Positions 30,140 through 39,511 of a stretch of DNA of 39,611 bases are shown in pieces. Each line of letters starts with the position of its first letter. Position 1 is the first letter of the stretch. Location: NCBI GenBank assembly GCA_964548535.1, contig CAZJRQ010000022.1, positions 1 to 39,611 of the forward strand, given 5' to 3'. This DNA is from CAZJRQ01 sp964548535 (GTDB lineage Bacteria > Bacillota > Clostridia > Oscillospirales > Ruminococcaceae). The notes under the pieces are model-generated. The model had not been told where the DNA came from. It worked only from the letters and a program-made list of their open reading frames with translations, and did no database searches. A program made the position numbers and the translations under genes.

Positions 30140-30744
30140 TGAAAGCTAATTTACTGCTTGATAAACTGCCGTCTGCAATTGATGTGGACGGCACTATTTA
30201 TCAAATTAACACGGATTTTCGAGCGTGCATAAAATTTGAACAAATGATATTTGACATTAAAAATTTGTCTGAAAATGAAAAACGAGATAACGTCATAAGA
30301 TCACTAAATTTGTTTTTAAAATCAATACCCCCAGCAGAGCATATAAAGCCTGTAATGGATGGTCTTATTGATTTCTATCGTTGCGAAAAAGAAGTCAAAA
30401 AGCTAAATTCTGCGATTAAAGTCCCGCAAACTAAGACACCAAAAATTTTCGATTATGAATATGATGCGCCATATATTTATGCAGCATTTGTGCAGGTATA
30501 TAACATTGATTTAATTGATGTAAAAATGCACTGGTATAAATTTAGAGCTCTATTTGATGCATTACCAGCAGACTGTCAGTTTGCTAAAATCATGTCATAT
30601 CGTGGTACTGATACATCACAGATAAAAAACAAAAACGAAAAACAACGAATTGAGAAATTGAAAAATATTTATGCCCTGCCAAACGCATTGTCTGATGAAG
30701 AAAAACGTGCAAACGCAGGAATAATTTTTCGTGGAGGTGGTTAG
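30139..30744 (+). CDS. Bacteriophage Gp15-family tail chaperone
   Basis: A 201-aa protein. LDKLPSAIDVDGTIYQINTD, FRACIKFEQM, and the later VKMHWYKFRALFDALPADCQ and IMSYRGTD are strong markers of the Gp15 family found just before tape measure genes. It probably works with the preceding protein to guide tail tube assembly around the tape measure. Confidence 0.88.
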   Translation: MKANLLLDKLPSAIDVDGTIYQINTDFRACIKFEQMIFDIKNLSENEKRDNVIRSLNLFLKSIPPAEHIKPVMDGLIDFYRCEKEVKKLNSAIKVPQTKTPKIFDYEYDAPYIYAAFVQVYNIDLIDVKMHWYKFRALFDALPADCQFAKIMSYRGTDTSQIKNKNEKQRIEKLKNIYALPNALSDEEKRANAGIIFRGGG

Positions 30745-30918
30745 TTGAAACCTATTGTATATCCGCCAATACGGCGGGATTGGATAGTATGCCCTCATTG
30801 TGGTGCAAAGGTATGTATATATGATAATACTGCTAATTGCAATGGGGTTTTTGTTAAATGCACAAGAGGGTGTAAAAAGGAATTTGAAATAAAAATAAAA
30901 CAAGGTAAACAGATTTAA
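30745..30918 (+). CDS. Small Com-like zinc-ribbon protein
   Basis: A 57-aa protein from TTG 30745 with GGAGGTGG upstream. Cysteines form C-x2-C (CPHCG) and a later C-x3-C (CTRGC), a probable zinc ribbon. It is Lys-rich at the C-terminus. Mu's Com is a small zinc-ribbon RNA-binding translational activator, and this protein is similar in size and Cys layout, but no mom-like gene follows. It lies between the tail chaperone and tape measure genes. Confidence 0.65.
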   Translation: MKPIVYPPIRRDWIVCPHCGAKVCIYDNTANCNGVFVKCTRGCKKEFEIKIKQGKQI

Positions 30919-30980
30919 AAATAAGTACACTGAGCCTATGAGCCCGTACTACTCAAATTGATTTTAAAGGAGTGGTATAA

Positions 30981-33900
30981 ATGGGAGCAGATGGCTCAGT
31001 TATTATTGATACAGCGTTAGACCAGTCTGGGATTAAGAGTGGTCTAGCTAATATGGCTCACACTGTTAACAAAGGTGTAGCTACAGCTATTACAGCAGCA
31101 TCTGCTGCCATGGTGGCACTAGGTGGATATGCCGTTTCAGTAGGTAAAGACTTTGAGAGTGGAATGTCACAGGTTGCTGCAACAATGGGTATTACAAGTG
31201 CGGAGATAAACGCAGGAAGCAAAGATTTTGATTTATTATCAGATGCTGCAAAACAGGCTGGTAAAACAACAGCGTTTTCTGCCACAGAGGCTTCACAAGC
31301 ACTTAATTATCTGGCTTTGGCTGGATATGATGCTGCAACTGCAGCTGATACATTGCCAGCGGTGCTTAATTTAGCAGCGGCTGGAGGTTTAGATTTAGCG
31401 TATGCATCTGATTTAGCTACTGATGCAATGTCAGCATTGGGAATCGAAGCTAGCAATGAAAATCTAACCGCATTTGGCGATGGCATGGCTAAAACAGCAC
31501 AAAAAGCAAACACTAGCGTTGGGCAATTGGGCGAGGCTATTTTAGTTTGTGCAGGAACTGCTAAAGCTTCAGGACAAAGTATTGAAACTCTAAATGCTGA
31601 GTTAGGAGTTTTAGCAAATCGAGGAATAAAAGGTTCTGAGGGTGGAACACACCTGCGAAATATTATGTTGTCATTGACATCACCAACGCAGCAGGCATCT
31701 GATAAAATGGCAGAATTAGGTTTGCAAGTTGCAGATAGCGAAGGAAACATACGTGACATGAATGACATTTTGAGTGATTTGGATAAATCACTTGAAGGTA
31801 TGTCAGAAGAAGAAAAAATTGGTGTACTAAGTACGTTATTTAACAAAACTGATTTAGGTGCTGCACAAGCTTTACTTGCTGGTCTAGGTGATGAGTTCGA
31901 CAATCTAAAATCCGAAATTGAGAGTGCAGATGGTGCGATGCAGGCTATGGCTGACACAATGATGGACAACTTGCAAGGCGATTTAACTATCTTATCATCA
32001 GCAACAGAAGGTTTCGGCATAGCAATTTATGACAATATGCAAGCACCGCTACGAGATATGGTGCAGTTTGCTACTAGCATGATGGGTGATTTAACAGATG
32101 CGTTTGAGTCAGGCGGCTTTGAAGGTCTTGCTTCGGCGATTGGCTCTGCCTTATCAGGTGTAGTTAATTATATTGCTGGTTTTCTTCCTGATATCGTTGA
32201 TGCAGGGATTTCGATTGTTACATCTTTGGTTGATGGCCTTATTGAATCTGCTCCTGAGTTATCGGCAACAGCTATTGAGATAGGATTATCTTTGCTCGAT
32301 GGTTTTGCTAAAATAAATTTGAGTTTGTACGAATTAGGCTTCACATTGTTACAAAATCTAATGGATGGTATTGTAGAGAAAATGCCTGATATTATATCCA
32401 CTATATCAGATTATGCAAGAGATATGATATCAATATTTTCTGGTTTCTTACCAAAATTAATTGAAATCGGTGCCGAATTAATTGTTGCTTTAGCAGATGG
32501 ATTTGCACAAGAATTTCCTAGTCTTTTGGAAAAAGCTACACAGTGTATTCTTGATGTTGTTAGTAGCTTAATTACAGCTGTGCCAAAAGTTCTGGATGCT
32601 GGAATTAAGTTATTCAAAGGATTAGTTGACGGTCTACTAAAAACAGCACCGCTAATAATTAAAGAACTTCCAAAGCTAGTATCACAAATTGTGGCAGCAA
32701 TTAATGATGGGTTGCCAATGCTTATAGAAGCAACTACAGAAATAATTATTCGAATTATTGAAATATTGCCTGAGTTATTAGGTGGTTTGCTTGATCTGTT
32801 ACCAATATTGTTTGAAAGCATATCATCAATACTGATAGAAAATATACCTTTGTTATTTGAAGCTTTAATGACCATCTTTACAGCACTAATTGATTTTATA
32901 CCTGAGCTGTTACCAATGTTAATTGATTGTATAATACAACTTGTTACAGCAATCGTTGATGCGTTGCCAGAGATGATTACAATGATATGTGCTGTGCTGC
33001 CACAACTTGTTGGTTCGATTGTTGAGGCTCTTGTAGTATTAGCACCAATGTTGGCTAGAGCTGGTATAGACTTGATAGTAGCTTTAGTATCAGAGTTGCC
33101 AAATATTATAAAAAGCATTGTAGCAGAGATACCAAAAATCGTTAGTGCAATCTTAAAAGCATTAACTGACAATATTCCTTTGTTGATACAGTGTAGTATT
33201 GATTTGTTAGTTGCTTTGGTTAAGGCACTACCAGAGATTGTAAGTACGATTGTTGCTGTAATGCCTGACATTATTAGCAGCATTACTACTGCGTTATTAA
33301 ACTGTTTACCTGAAATTATACAGTGTGGTATTGATTTGCTAATTGCATTAGTCAATGATTTGCCTACTATTATAAAGACAATCATAGGTGTTTTGCCTAC
33401 TATTATAAAAAGCATTGTTAAAACATTACTGCAGAGTTTGCCAGAAATAATCCAATGCGGATTTGACTTGCTAGTAGCATTAGTAAAGAAAATACCCGAA
33501 ATTGTAGTGCAAATTGTCAAAGCATTGCCACAGATAATAAAAGGCATGATTGATTATTTAGGCGGTTGTGTAGGACAATTTATTGATATGGGCTGGAATC
33601 TATTGCAAGGACTTGCTGATGGTATAGGTAATGCTGTAAGTTCAGTAATTGACAAGGTCACAGGGTTCTGTGAAAATATTTGGGGCGGAATAAAAGGATT
33701 CTTTGGCATCGCATCGCCTTCGAGGTTGATGAGAGATACCATAGGTGTATTTATACCACTAGGCATCGCTGCTGGTATTGAAAAAACTGCTGATGTGCCA
33801 TGTAAAGCAGTTGAAAAAATTGCCGATGAAATTGCAGATACTGAAATCACTTTTGATGTAACAAGTAATATTGATGATATAGATTTTGATGATATTTATG

Positions 33901-34121
33901 CACGTGCATATTATGCAGTAGAAGCAGAACAGTCAGCTATATCTGATGCAGGCTATACACGCTCAGCATCAATTTATACTGACTCAAACACTGCAAACAA
34001 TAACGATAACAACTCAGATAATGTAACAATGGTACATACAACTGTTAATATAGACGGTAAGGCTTTTGTGGAGCAAACAGCTCCAGCAATGGCAGAAGAG
34101 CTTGAATGGAGGAAAAAATAA
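30981..34121 (+). CDS. Tail tape measure protein
   Basis: 1046 aa, the longest gene, with AAAGGAG upstream. The N-terminal TP901-like core (about 55-300) contains AVSVGKDFESGMSQVAATMG, KTTAFSATEASQALNYLALA and GSEGGTHLRNIMLSL. From about residue 390 to 870 there is a series of hydrophobic helical repeats of about 40 aa, such as LPEIIQCGIDLLIALVNDLP. A region IWGGIKGFFGIASPSRLM precedes a Ser/Asn-rich tail. It sets tail length and is ejected with the DNA. The length indicates a long flexible tail. Confidence 0.95.
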   Translation: MGADGSVIIDTALDQSGIKSGLANMAHTVNKGVATAITAASAAMVALGGYAVSVGKDFESGMSQVAATMGITSAEINAGSKDFDLLSDAAKQAGKTTAFSATEASQALNYLALAGYDAATAADTLPAVLNLAAAGGLDLAYASDLATDAMSALGIEASNENLTAFGDGMAKTAQKANTSVGQLGEAILVCAGTAKASGQSIETLNAELGVLANRGIKGSEGGTHLRNIMLSLTSPTQQASDKMAELGLQVADSEGNIRDMNDILSDLDKSLEGMSEEEKIGVLSTLFNKTDLGAAQALLAGLGDEFDNLKSEIESADGAMQAMADTMMDNLQGDLTILSSATEGFGIAIYDNMQAPLRDMVQFATSMMGDLTDAFESGGFEGLASAIGSALSGVVNYIAGFLPDIVDAGISIVTSLVDGLIESAPELSATAIEIGLSLLDGFAKINLSLYELGFTLLQNLMDGIVEKMPDIISTISDYARDMISIFSGFLPKLIEIGAELIVALADGFAQEFPSLLEKATQCILDVVSSLITAVPKVLDAGIKLFKGLVDGLLKTAPLIIKELPKLVSQIVAAINDGLPMLIEATTEIIIRIIEILPELLGGLLDLLPILFESISSILIENIPLLFEALMTIFTALIDFIPELLPMLIDCIIQLVTAIVDALPEMITMICAVLPQLVGSIVEALVVLAPMLARAGIDLIVALVSELPNIIKSIVAEIPKIVSAILKALTDNIPLLIQCSIDLLVALVKALPEIVSTIVAVMPDIISSITTALLNCLPEIIQCGIDLLIALVNDLPTIIKTIIGVLPTIIKSIVKTLLQSLPEIIQCGFDLLVALVKKIPEIVVQIVKALPQIIKGMIDYLGGCVGQFIDMGWNLLQGLADGIGNAVSSVIDKVTGFCENIWGGIKGFFGIASPSRLMRDTIGVFIPLGIAAGIEKTADVPCKAVEKIADEIADTEITFDVTSNIDDIDFDDIYARAYYAVEAEQSAISDAGYTRSASIYTDSNTANNNDNNSDNVTMVHTTVNIDGKAFVEQTAPAMAEELEWRKK

Positions 34122-34817
34122 ATGATACAAGGTATTACTGTAAACGACACAATGTTAGCTAAGTATAATGCAAAATTGCTAGACTTCAACACAGGGAATT
34201 GCGGTTTTAACAACACATACTTTAATTCGGATATTTCTCTTTTATTTTTGCAATACAAGAGTTCAATGTCACTTAGATCTATAGTAATTACATTAGAGTT
34301 TATGGCTGATAACGAATATGAGGTTGTAAAGAATATCAGTAATTTTACTGCAGCAGTCCGTGATGGTTCAGACATTGTGCTTACAGATGGTTTTAGTTAT
34401 CACTGTATGCTAAAATCGGTTGATAATCCAAAACGCATTATTGGTTCAATTTATACAGTTAAATTTAGTTTCATCGGCTTTCGGCACAAGCCTGCTCAGC
34501 AAATAGTTATTGAGAGCACAAAAGAAATTTTTGTTGATGGAAACTATGAAACTGATGCTATTATTAAAATTGCTGGTACATATACAGATTTGAATATGAC
34601 TATAAGCAATGATAATTTTACAGATTATTATATTTTAACTTTTAAAAACGGTATTACTATTGATGGAAATGCTAAAAAAGTCACTAATACTGATGGTGAT
34701 AATATTTATAAGGATTGTGATTTTTTCAAATTTCCTCGCCTGTCAGCTGGACAAAACACAATAACATTATCATCAACAGCTAATACAACTATAAGCTATA
34801 TTCCAATTTATTTTTAA
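34122..34817 (+). CDS. Distal tail protein (Dit, Sipho_tail type)
   Basis: A 231-aa protein directly after the tape measure. It has beta-strand motifs typical of Dit proteins (RSIVITLEFMADNEYEVVKN, FSYHCMLKSVDNPKRI, YTVKFSFIGFRHKPAQ), and the C-terminal galectin-like half is plausible. It forms the hub at the tail tip. The assignment rests on order and fold pattern. Confidence 0.85.
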   Translation: MIQGITVNDTMLAKYNAKLLDFNTGNCGFNNTYFNSDISLLFLQYKSSMSLRSIVITLEFMADNEYEVVKNISNFTAAVRDGSDIVLTDGFSYHCMLKSVDNPKRIIGSIYTVKFSFIGFRHKPAQQIVIESTKEIFVDGNYETDAIIKIAGTYTDLNMTISNDNFTDYYILTFKNGITIDGNAKKVTNTDGDNIYKDCDFFKFPRLSAGQNTITLSSTANTTISYIPIYF

Positions 34818-34834
34818 AAAAGAGGTGATACAAT

Positions 34835-37174
34835 TTGCTCTTGTTTTATAGTGTGCGTGGAGAAAAATATTCACTGCAAGAGATAGTAAAAGATTACTTT
34901 ATATTGCGGAGTCAAGACGGTAACAACACAATAGGTTTTAAAATTGACGTTGATCATGCGCTTTATAAGCTCATCCAAACGGAGTGTGTTGTTGAAGATG
35001 ACGACAACCGATATCTTGTTAAAAAGATTGATAACGGCAGAATTGAGTGCTCACTTGATTTTGATTTTTTAAAGCAGAAAGTATTTAAAGATTATAAGTC
35101 AGAATCACAAACAGTTTATCAGGCACTTGTGGAGCATCTTGGCTCAAGCTGGACAATTCTAAATCCAAACATATCAACAATCCGCAGAACAATTGAATTT
35201 GAACACTGCACGTCATATGACGTTGTGCAGCAATGCATGACAACATATGATGTGCGTTTTGCGTGGCATACGCTAACGAAAACAGTCACTATTTATGACC
35301 CGGAAAAGATGAATCCAACTGGCGAATATTTGACTGATGAGTTAAATCTACGAAAGCTAGCTTATAAAGCAGAAACAACACAATACATAACACGGTTGTA
35401 TGCTTACGGCGAAGACGGACTAACATTTGCATCTATTAACGATGGAAAGCCATATGTTGAAAATTACAGCTACTCGTCAAAAATTGTGTGTGGTTATTGG
35501 TCAGACAACAGATACACAGTTAAGGAAAATCTGTTAGCATCCGCTGAAAAGAAAATAAAAACTCTTGCATTTCCAATAACATCATACGAGTGTGATGTTA
35601 TTGATTTGGCAAAATCAAATACAGAAAAATACCGATTCTTAGATTTTGCTTTACATAAAGTAGTGACTTTGATTGACCGAGAGCGAGGTCTTAAAGTTAA
35701 TCATCATATTGTACAGTATAAAGAATATCCGAACGAACCTAATCGCAATGTTATAACATTGTCAGCTGTACCAGATACTATTACATCATCGATAGATCAG
35801 ATAGTTGATGATTTTATAGACGAAATTGGCATTGTTGAAAATGGCATGGAGAATGCTATTAAAAAGGCTACAGAATACATTACTACTCAGCTTGGCGGAT
35901 ATGTAGTAAAACGCGAAAACGAGTTGCTAATAATGGATACACCATATATTGAAACTGCAGTACGTGTATGGCGTTGGAATTTGGGCGGTTTAGGTTACAG
36001 TAGTACAGGCTATGACGGACCGTATGCCACAGCAATTACTATGGATGGCTCAATTGTAGCAAATTTTATAACGACTGGTATTTTATCATCAATCATTATA
36101 CAGTCTAACAACTATATAAAAGACAAAGAAGGTACTATCATTAATCTTGATGATGGTACTTTTAGTTTTGCGGGTGGTAATTTAACTTATGATGGGGATA
36201 TTTTGCAGCTTATTGGTAAGATAATATCGGATTGCGGTATTATTGCAGGATGGGAGATTACGCCGTCAGCAATCATATCGCCTGACGAGATGTTGCGTTT
36301 AGAATCGTCGGAAATTACGCCGCTAACTACGTGGCAATGGGCAAATAGCAATGGTTATACGTGGGATGATATCAAGCATCTAACGTGGCGTAAAACTCAG
36401 TTTATTAATAGTAAACAAATCGGTGAATGCCAAATCATTTCCAAAGCTGATGATAAAATGATGACCATAAAAACTGGAGAATTGAGTTTTTACGACGGCG
36501 ATGAAGAAGCATATACTCAAAGAATGAAGTTAGATAACGGCGGTCAGCGATTTTACGCTGAAGACAGCAGTTATTTAGGATTTACAGGAACTAATCATAA
36601 CGGAGACAAGCAAGGTATTGTATTTGATTTAGATATGGCTGGCGATTATATGTCGTGGGGTGTAAAAGAGCAAAGCGACGGACCGTATATGCAGATTTTC
36701 TCTTATTACCGCGATGATGATGATTTTACTTTTGCGCGCCTTGTAAACATTGAGGGAGATTTAAATGTATATGGCGGTTTATACATTCCAAACGATCAGC
36801 TTATAAATCTTTTCAGCCCAATTCACATGAATGGTTGGGATATTTACGATAGTCAGTTTGTCTCATCTTCAGACGCTAAACTAAAAGTCAATATCTATGA
36901 CAGCGATATTAAAGCGTTAGATATCATCAACGATATTTATGTAGCCCAGTTTGATTGGATAGATAATGATGTGCATGAGAATATCGGATTTATTGCACAG
37001 CAAATTGAACAAATAGACAAGTCACTTGTTGCAGAAATACCGCAAAAAAATTGTGATAACATCTTAGGTGTTAAAGAAACTAGGTTGATTAGATATCTTG
37101 TCAAAGCCATGCAAGAACAAACCAACATAATTGACGAGTTAAATAGAAGAATTGAGGTGCTTGAAAATGGCTAA
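34835..37174 (+). CDS. Tail-tip protein with C-terminal S74 intramolecular chaperone
   Basis: A 779-aa protein from TTG 34835 (AGAGGTG upstream). The N-terminal 330 residues look like a prophage tail hub/endopeptidase-type domain (DYFILRSQDGNNTIGFKIDV, ETTQYITRLYAYGEDGLTFA). A central beta-rich fibre-like region follows. The end carries a peptidase S74 domain (SSDAKLKVNIYDSDIKALDI, then HENIGFIAQQIEQIDKSLV) and a final coiled coil (NIIDELNRRIEVLE). S74 domains help trimer folding and usually cleave themselves off. The gene overlaps the next by 8 bp. Confidence 0.88.
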   Translation: MLLFYSVRGEKYSLQEIVKDYFILRSQDGNNTIGFKIDVDHALYKLIQTECVVEDDDNRYLVKKIDNGRIECSLDFDFLKQKVFKDYKSESQTVYQALVEHLGSSWTILNPNISTIRRTIEFEHCTSYDVVQQCMTTYDVRFAWHTLTKTVTIYDPEKMNPTGEYLTDELNLRKLAYKAETTQYITRLYAYGEDGLTFASINDGKPYVENYSYSSKIVCGYWSDNRYTVKENLLASAEKKIKTLAFPITSYECDVIDLAKSNTEKYRFLDFALHKVVTLIDRERGLKVNHHIVQYKEYPNEPNRNVITLSAVPDTITSSIDQIVDDFIDEIGIVENGMENAIKKATEYITTQLGGYVVKRENELLIMDTPYIETAVRVWRWNLGGLGYSSTGYDGPYATAITMDGSIVANFITTGILSSIIIQSNNYIKDKEGTIINLDDGTFSFAGGNLTYDGDILQLIGKIISDCGIIAGWEITPSAIISPDEMLRLESSEITPLTTWQWANSNGYTWDDIKHLTWRKTQFINSKQIGECQIISKADDKMMTIKTGELSFYDGDEEAYTQRMKLDNGGQRFYAEDSSYLGFTGTNHNGDKQGIVFDLDMAGDYMSWGVKEQSDGPYMQIFSYYRDDDDFTFARLVNIEGDLNVYGGLYIPNDQLINLFSPIHMNGWDIYDSQFVSSSDAKLKVNIYDSDIKALDIINDIYVAQFDWIDNDVHENIGFIAQQIEQIDKSLVAEIPQKNCDNILGVKETRLIRYLVKAMQEQTNIIDELNRRIEVLENG

Positions 37175-37343
37175 TAAATTTGATTTTGAAAGTATTACAA
37201 TGTCAGAGCTGATAAGCCCTGCGAAAATAAATGCAAATTTCAAAAAAATTGAAAGCAAATCTTATCCTATGTTAGTTTTATCACAGTCTGAGTATGATGC
37301 TATCGCTGACAAAGACGATAATACTTTGTATATCGTAAAATAA
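37167..37343 (+). CDS. Small tail-associated protein
   Basis: A 58-aa protein from ATG 37167 (GAGGTG upstream), overlapping the tail-tip gene. FDFESITMSELISPAKINAN and LSQSEYDAIADKDDNTLYIV are patterns often seen in short linker proteins or N-terminal pieces of phage fibres. It is probably part of the adsorption apparatus. Confidence 0.7.
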   Translation: MANKFDFESITMSELISPAKINANFKKIESKSYPMLVLSQSEYDAIADKDDNTLYIVK

Positions 37344-37355
37344 AGGGGTGACATC

Positions 37356-38096
37356 ATGGTTATAAACAAAGCGGACAACATCATGCTAGGCTCGCAAGAG
37401 GTTGACAGAGTGTATCTTGGCAGTAATTTGGTATGGCAACGTAAAAAAGGTGGAGATTTTTATCCGCATACAGATGGCGTCGTTGGATATTTTGATTGTG
37501 ATAACGCAAGTGCTGATACTTGGTACAACAAAATAGGTAGTGATAACTTTAATTTTGTGTTTGGCACTCAAGCTACACAAAATACCGACAGTCTACAGCT
37601 TGCTGGTAACTCATGTTATAACTTTGCGCCGTCAGAGGCAGACCTACACAGTTCAGTAACTATTTATATGATAGCAAAAAATGTATCAGCAGTAAGTAGT
37701 AGCAGTGGGCAATACTTTTGCACTAGTATTACGGGTAGTGGCGGAGGAGGGATAGAGGTTGCAAGCGGTTGGGGAGTAACTAATACTCTAGCATTAAGGT
37801 CTCTTTCTTCTAAGGATTGGTATACTGATGTTAACGTCTTAGACTATAAAGTAATCGCCCTTACTGCAAATGCAATAAATAGTACATATAGACTATTTAT
37901 TGACGGAGAGCTTTACGGAGAGCAAGCTAATTATACTGCGGTATCAACAAAAAATTATATAAATTTAATGGCAAGAGACACAAGCTTTAAATCTCAAGTA
38001 GATACACTATATAAGCATATGTCTATAGCGAACGTGATACATAGCGACGAGCAAATTATAGCTAATAGCAAATATCTTATAAACAAATTTTTGTGA
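37356..38096 (+). CDS. Putative receptor-binding protein with lectin-like domain
   Basis: A 246-aa protein with GGGGTG upstream. The N-terminus (NKADNIMLGSQEVDRVYLGS, then NLVWQ) is a typical tail-attachment segment of phage appendage proteins. The remaining 200 residues are beta-rich (YNFAPSEADLHSSVTIYMIA, NSTYRLFIDGELYGEQ) and resemble LamG/concanavalin-like domains. It is the best candidate for host recognition. Confidence 0.75.
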   Translation: MVINKADNIMLGSQEVDRVYLGSNLVWQRKKGGDFYPHTDGVVGYFDCDNASADTWYNKIGSDNFNFVFGTQATQNTDSLQLAGNSCYNFAPSEADLHSSVTIYMIAKNVSAVSSSSGQYFCTSITGSGGGGIEVASGWGVTNTLALRSLSSKDWYTDVNVLDYKVIALTANAINSTYRLFIDGELYGEQANYTAVSTKNYINLMARDTSFKSQVDTLYKHMSIANVIHSDEQIIANSKYLINKFL

Positions 38097-38104
38097 GGTG
38101 AAAC

Positions 38105-38167
38105 ATGGAAGGAATAATAATCGGCGTAAATCACCGTATACACGATTTGGAGGAAAAGGTAAAATGA
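38105..38167 (+). CDS. 20-codon mini-ORF, XhlA-like remnant or leader peptide
   Basis: It encodes MEGIIIGVNHRIHDLEEKVK and overlaps the next start by ATGA. A good GAGGTG lies upstream. The peptide resembles the first coiled-coil part of haemolysin XhlA-type proteins that often precede holins, but lacks the membrane part. It may be a real small protein or act only to couple translation of the holin-like gene. Confidence 0.5.
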   Translation: MEGIIIGVNHRIHDLEEKVK

Positions 38168-38352
38168 AAAGAATACTAAAATTAATCAACGTCAAATCAA
38201 TCGTAACACTAACGCTAACGGCTGTGTTTGCGGTCTTGGCGCTACGCGAGAGCGTGTCAGCAGAGCAATTTTTGACGATTTTTACAACAGTTATAGCGTT
38301 TTATTTTGGCACGCAATTCCAGAAAAATGAAGACGAAAACAAGGAGGAATAA
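38164..38352 (+). CDS. Holin-like small membrane protein
   Basis: A 62-aa protein from ATG 38164 with GGAGG upstream. It has a basic start (KRILKLINVK), a hydrophobic helix (IVTLTLTAVFAVLALRE), a second hydrophobic stretch (FLTIFTTVIAFYFGTQF) and an acidic end (NEDENKEE). It lies directly before the endolysin, as expected for a holin. Confidence 0.75.
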   Translation: MKRILKLINVKSIVTLTLTAVFAVLALRESVSAEQFLTIFTTVIAFYFGTQFQKNEDENKEE

Positions 38353-38355
38353 AAA

Positions 38356-39297
38356 ATGAAATTTGATTACGCAATAGGTAAAAGAGTAGTTGATTTTACA
38401 TCGCAAGCAGCTAAAGATGCTGGATGTGCAAAAGGACAGTGGAACGAGGCACAGTGTGCAACTTCTGTGTCTCTATTCGGATTTTTTCATGGATTTTCTG
38501 GTGCAACAGTGCTGGGTAATGCAAATCAACGTTATGCTAACGCTAAGGCTCAAGGTTATAAAGTTGGTAATGCAGTAAAATCATGGTCATGGGCTTGTTT
38601 TGGTACTGGTACATATGGACATATAATCGCAGTTTATGAGGTTTCAAATGGATATGCAATTATTGCAGAGGCTAATGCTAATGGAGACAGTAAACTATCA
38701 GATGATGACATGGTGCTAAAAAAAGTAACTGTTTCATCTTTGGCAGGTCGCAGTGGTTATCAAGGTTGTATCTATCTTGCTGATACATTCCCAAAAGTTA
38801 CACCTAAAAACCTTGATTATCATTATAGCCTTACAGGTAGTAAAACCAAACTCACAAACGCTTCATCTAACAACGCATCAGCAACTGCATATACGGTTGT
38901 TAGCGGTGATACACTGACTTCAATCGCCAAAAAATTTAGCACAACAGTTACTGTCCTTAAAAATCTTAATGGTATTGCTAATGCTAATGTGATTAAAGTC
39001 GGACAAGTATTAAAACTACCATCAAATGCACCAATATACAGTAAAGGCAAGGTTTACACAACAAACGTTGACCTAAAAGTGCGCGAAGGCGCTGGTACGG
39101 CTAATAAACAAAAGCTATATACACAACTAACCAGTGACGGCAAGAAAAATGCTAGAAATGAGACATATGCAGTGCTTAAATCAGGCACTAAAATAACCGT
39201 TCAAGAAGTTAAAACGATTAACAGTGACGACATTTGGCTACGGATTCCAAGCGGTTGGATAGCTGCTTATTTTGAAAATAAACAATACGTAAAATAA
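38356..39297 (+). CDS. Endolysin: CHAP amidase/endopeptidase, LysM, SH3-like
   Basis: A 313-aa protein with AAGGAGG upstream and no signal peptide, so it needs the holin. The N-terminal CHAP domain (about 10-145) has the catalytic Cys in WNEAQCATSVSLF and His in GTYGHIIAVYEVSNGYAI. A LysM repeat (about 178-222) contains YTVVSGDTLTSIAKKF...VIKVGQVLKLPS. The C-terminal SH3b-like segment (about 230-310) reads NVDLKVREGAG...IPSGWIAAYF. It cuts host peptidoglycan at the end of infection. Confidence 0.92.
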   Translation: MKFDYAIGKRVVDFTSQAAKDAGCAKGQWNEAQCATSVSLFGFFHGFSGATVLGNANQRYANAKAQGYKVGNAVKSWSWACFGTGTYGHIIAVYEVSNGYAIIAEANANGDSKLSDDDMVLKKVTVSSLAGRSGYQGCIYLADTFPKVTPKNLDYHYSLTGSKTKLTNASSNNASATAYTVVSGDTLTSIAKKFSTTVTVLKNLNGIANANVIKVGQVLKLPSNAPIYSKGKVYTTNVDLKVREGAGTANKQKLYTQLTSDGKKNARNETYAVLKSGTKITVQEVKTINSDDIWLRIPSGWIAAYFENKQYVK

Positions 39298-39463
39298 CAA
39301 ATATTCGTACTTCAACCATTTCAGATTATTGCAATAATGTTGCAGTGAGTTTCAAATTTTTACATCTTAATGCTATTTGTACAGCTTTAAATTGTGATAT
39401 TTTAGATGTTTTAATACTATTAAAATAGCATTTTGACATTATAGAAATACTATTTTAAACAAT
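39298..39463. other. AT-rich noncoding right end
   Basis: No gene is evident. It contains a perfect 14-bp palindrome ATTATTGCAATAAT (39325-39338) and several ATTTTA/TAAAAT blocks, including CTATTAAAATAG. It is similar in base composition to the left-end noncoding region. It may contain further transposase or host-factor sites. Confidence 0.5.
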
Positions 39464-39511
39464 AAAAACCAGTGATTTGTTCCGTTTAATTGAAACATTT
39501 CACTGGTTTTT
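39464..39511. terminator. Right-end terminator, probably bidirectional
   Basis: Perfect 12-bp outer arms (39464-39475 and 39500-39511, core AAAACCAGTGA) enclose an inner TGTT/AACA pairing. Polypurine and T-runs on the two sides allow termination in both directions. It ends the late operon 45 bp before the prophage terminus. Confidence 0.88.

Noticed and set aside
29720..30744. Programmed frameshift joining the two tail chaperone genes
   Set aside because: The second gene has its own ATG at the overlap and a complete Gp15-family start; no clear slippery heptamer with a downstream structure was found.
31307..32020. 237-codon open frame on the minus strand
   Set aside because: This is a shadow of the tape measure coding sequence, with Ser/Ala/Pro-rich composition and no translation signals.
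32411..33547. 378-codon open frame on the minus strand
   Set aside because: It is fully inside the tape measure gene, is caused by the repetitive Ile/Leu-rich coding of that gene, lacks a ribosome-binding site and has a low-complexity Ile/Ser/Asn composition.
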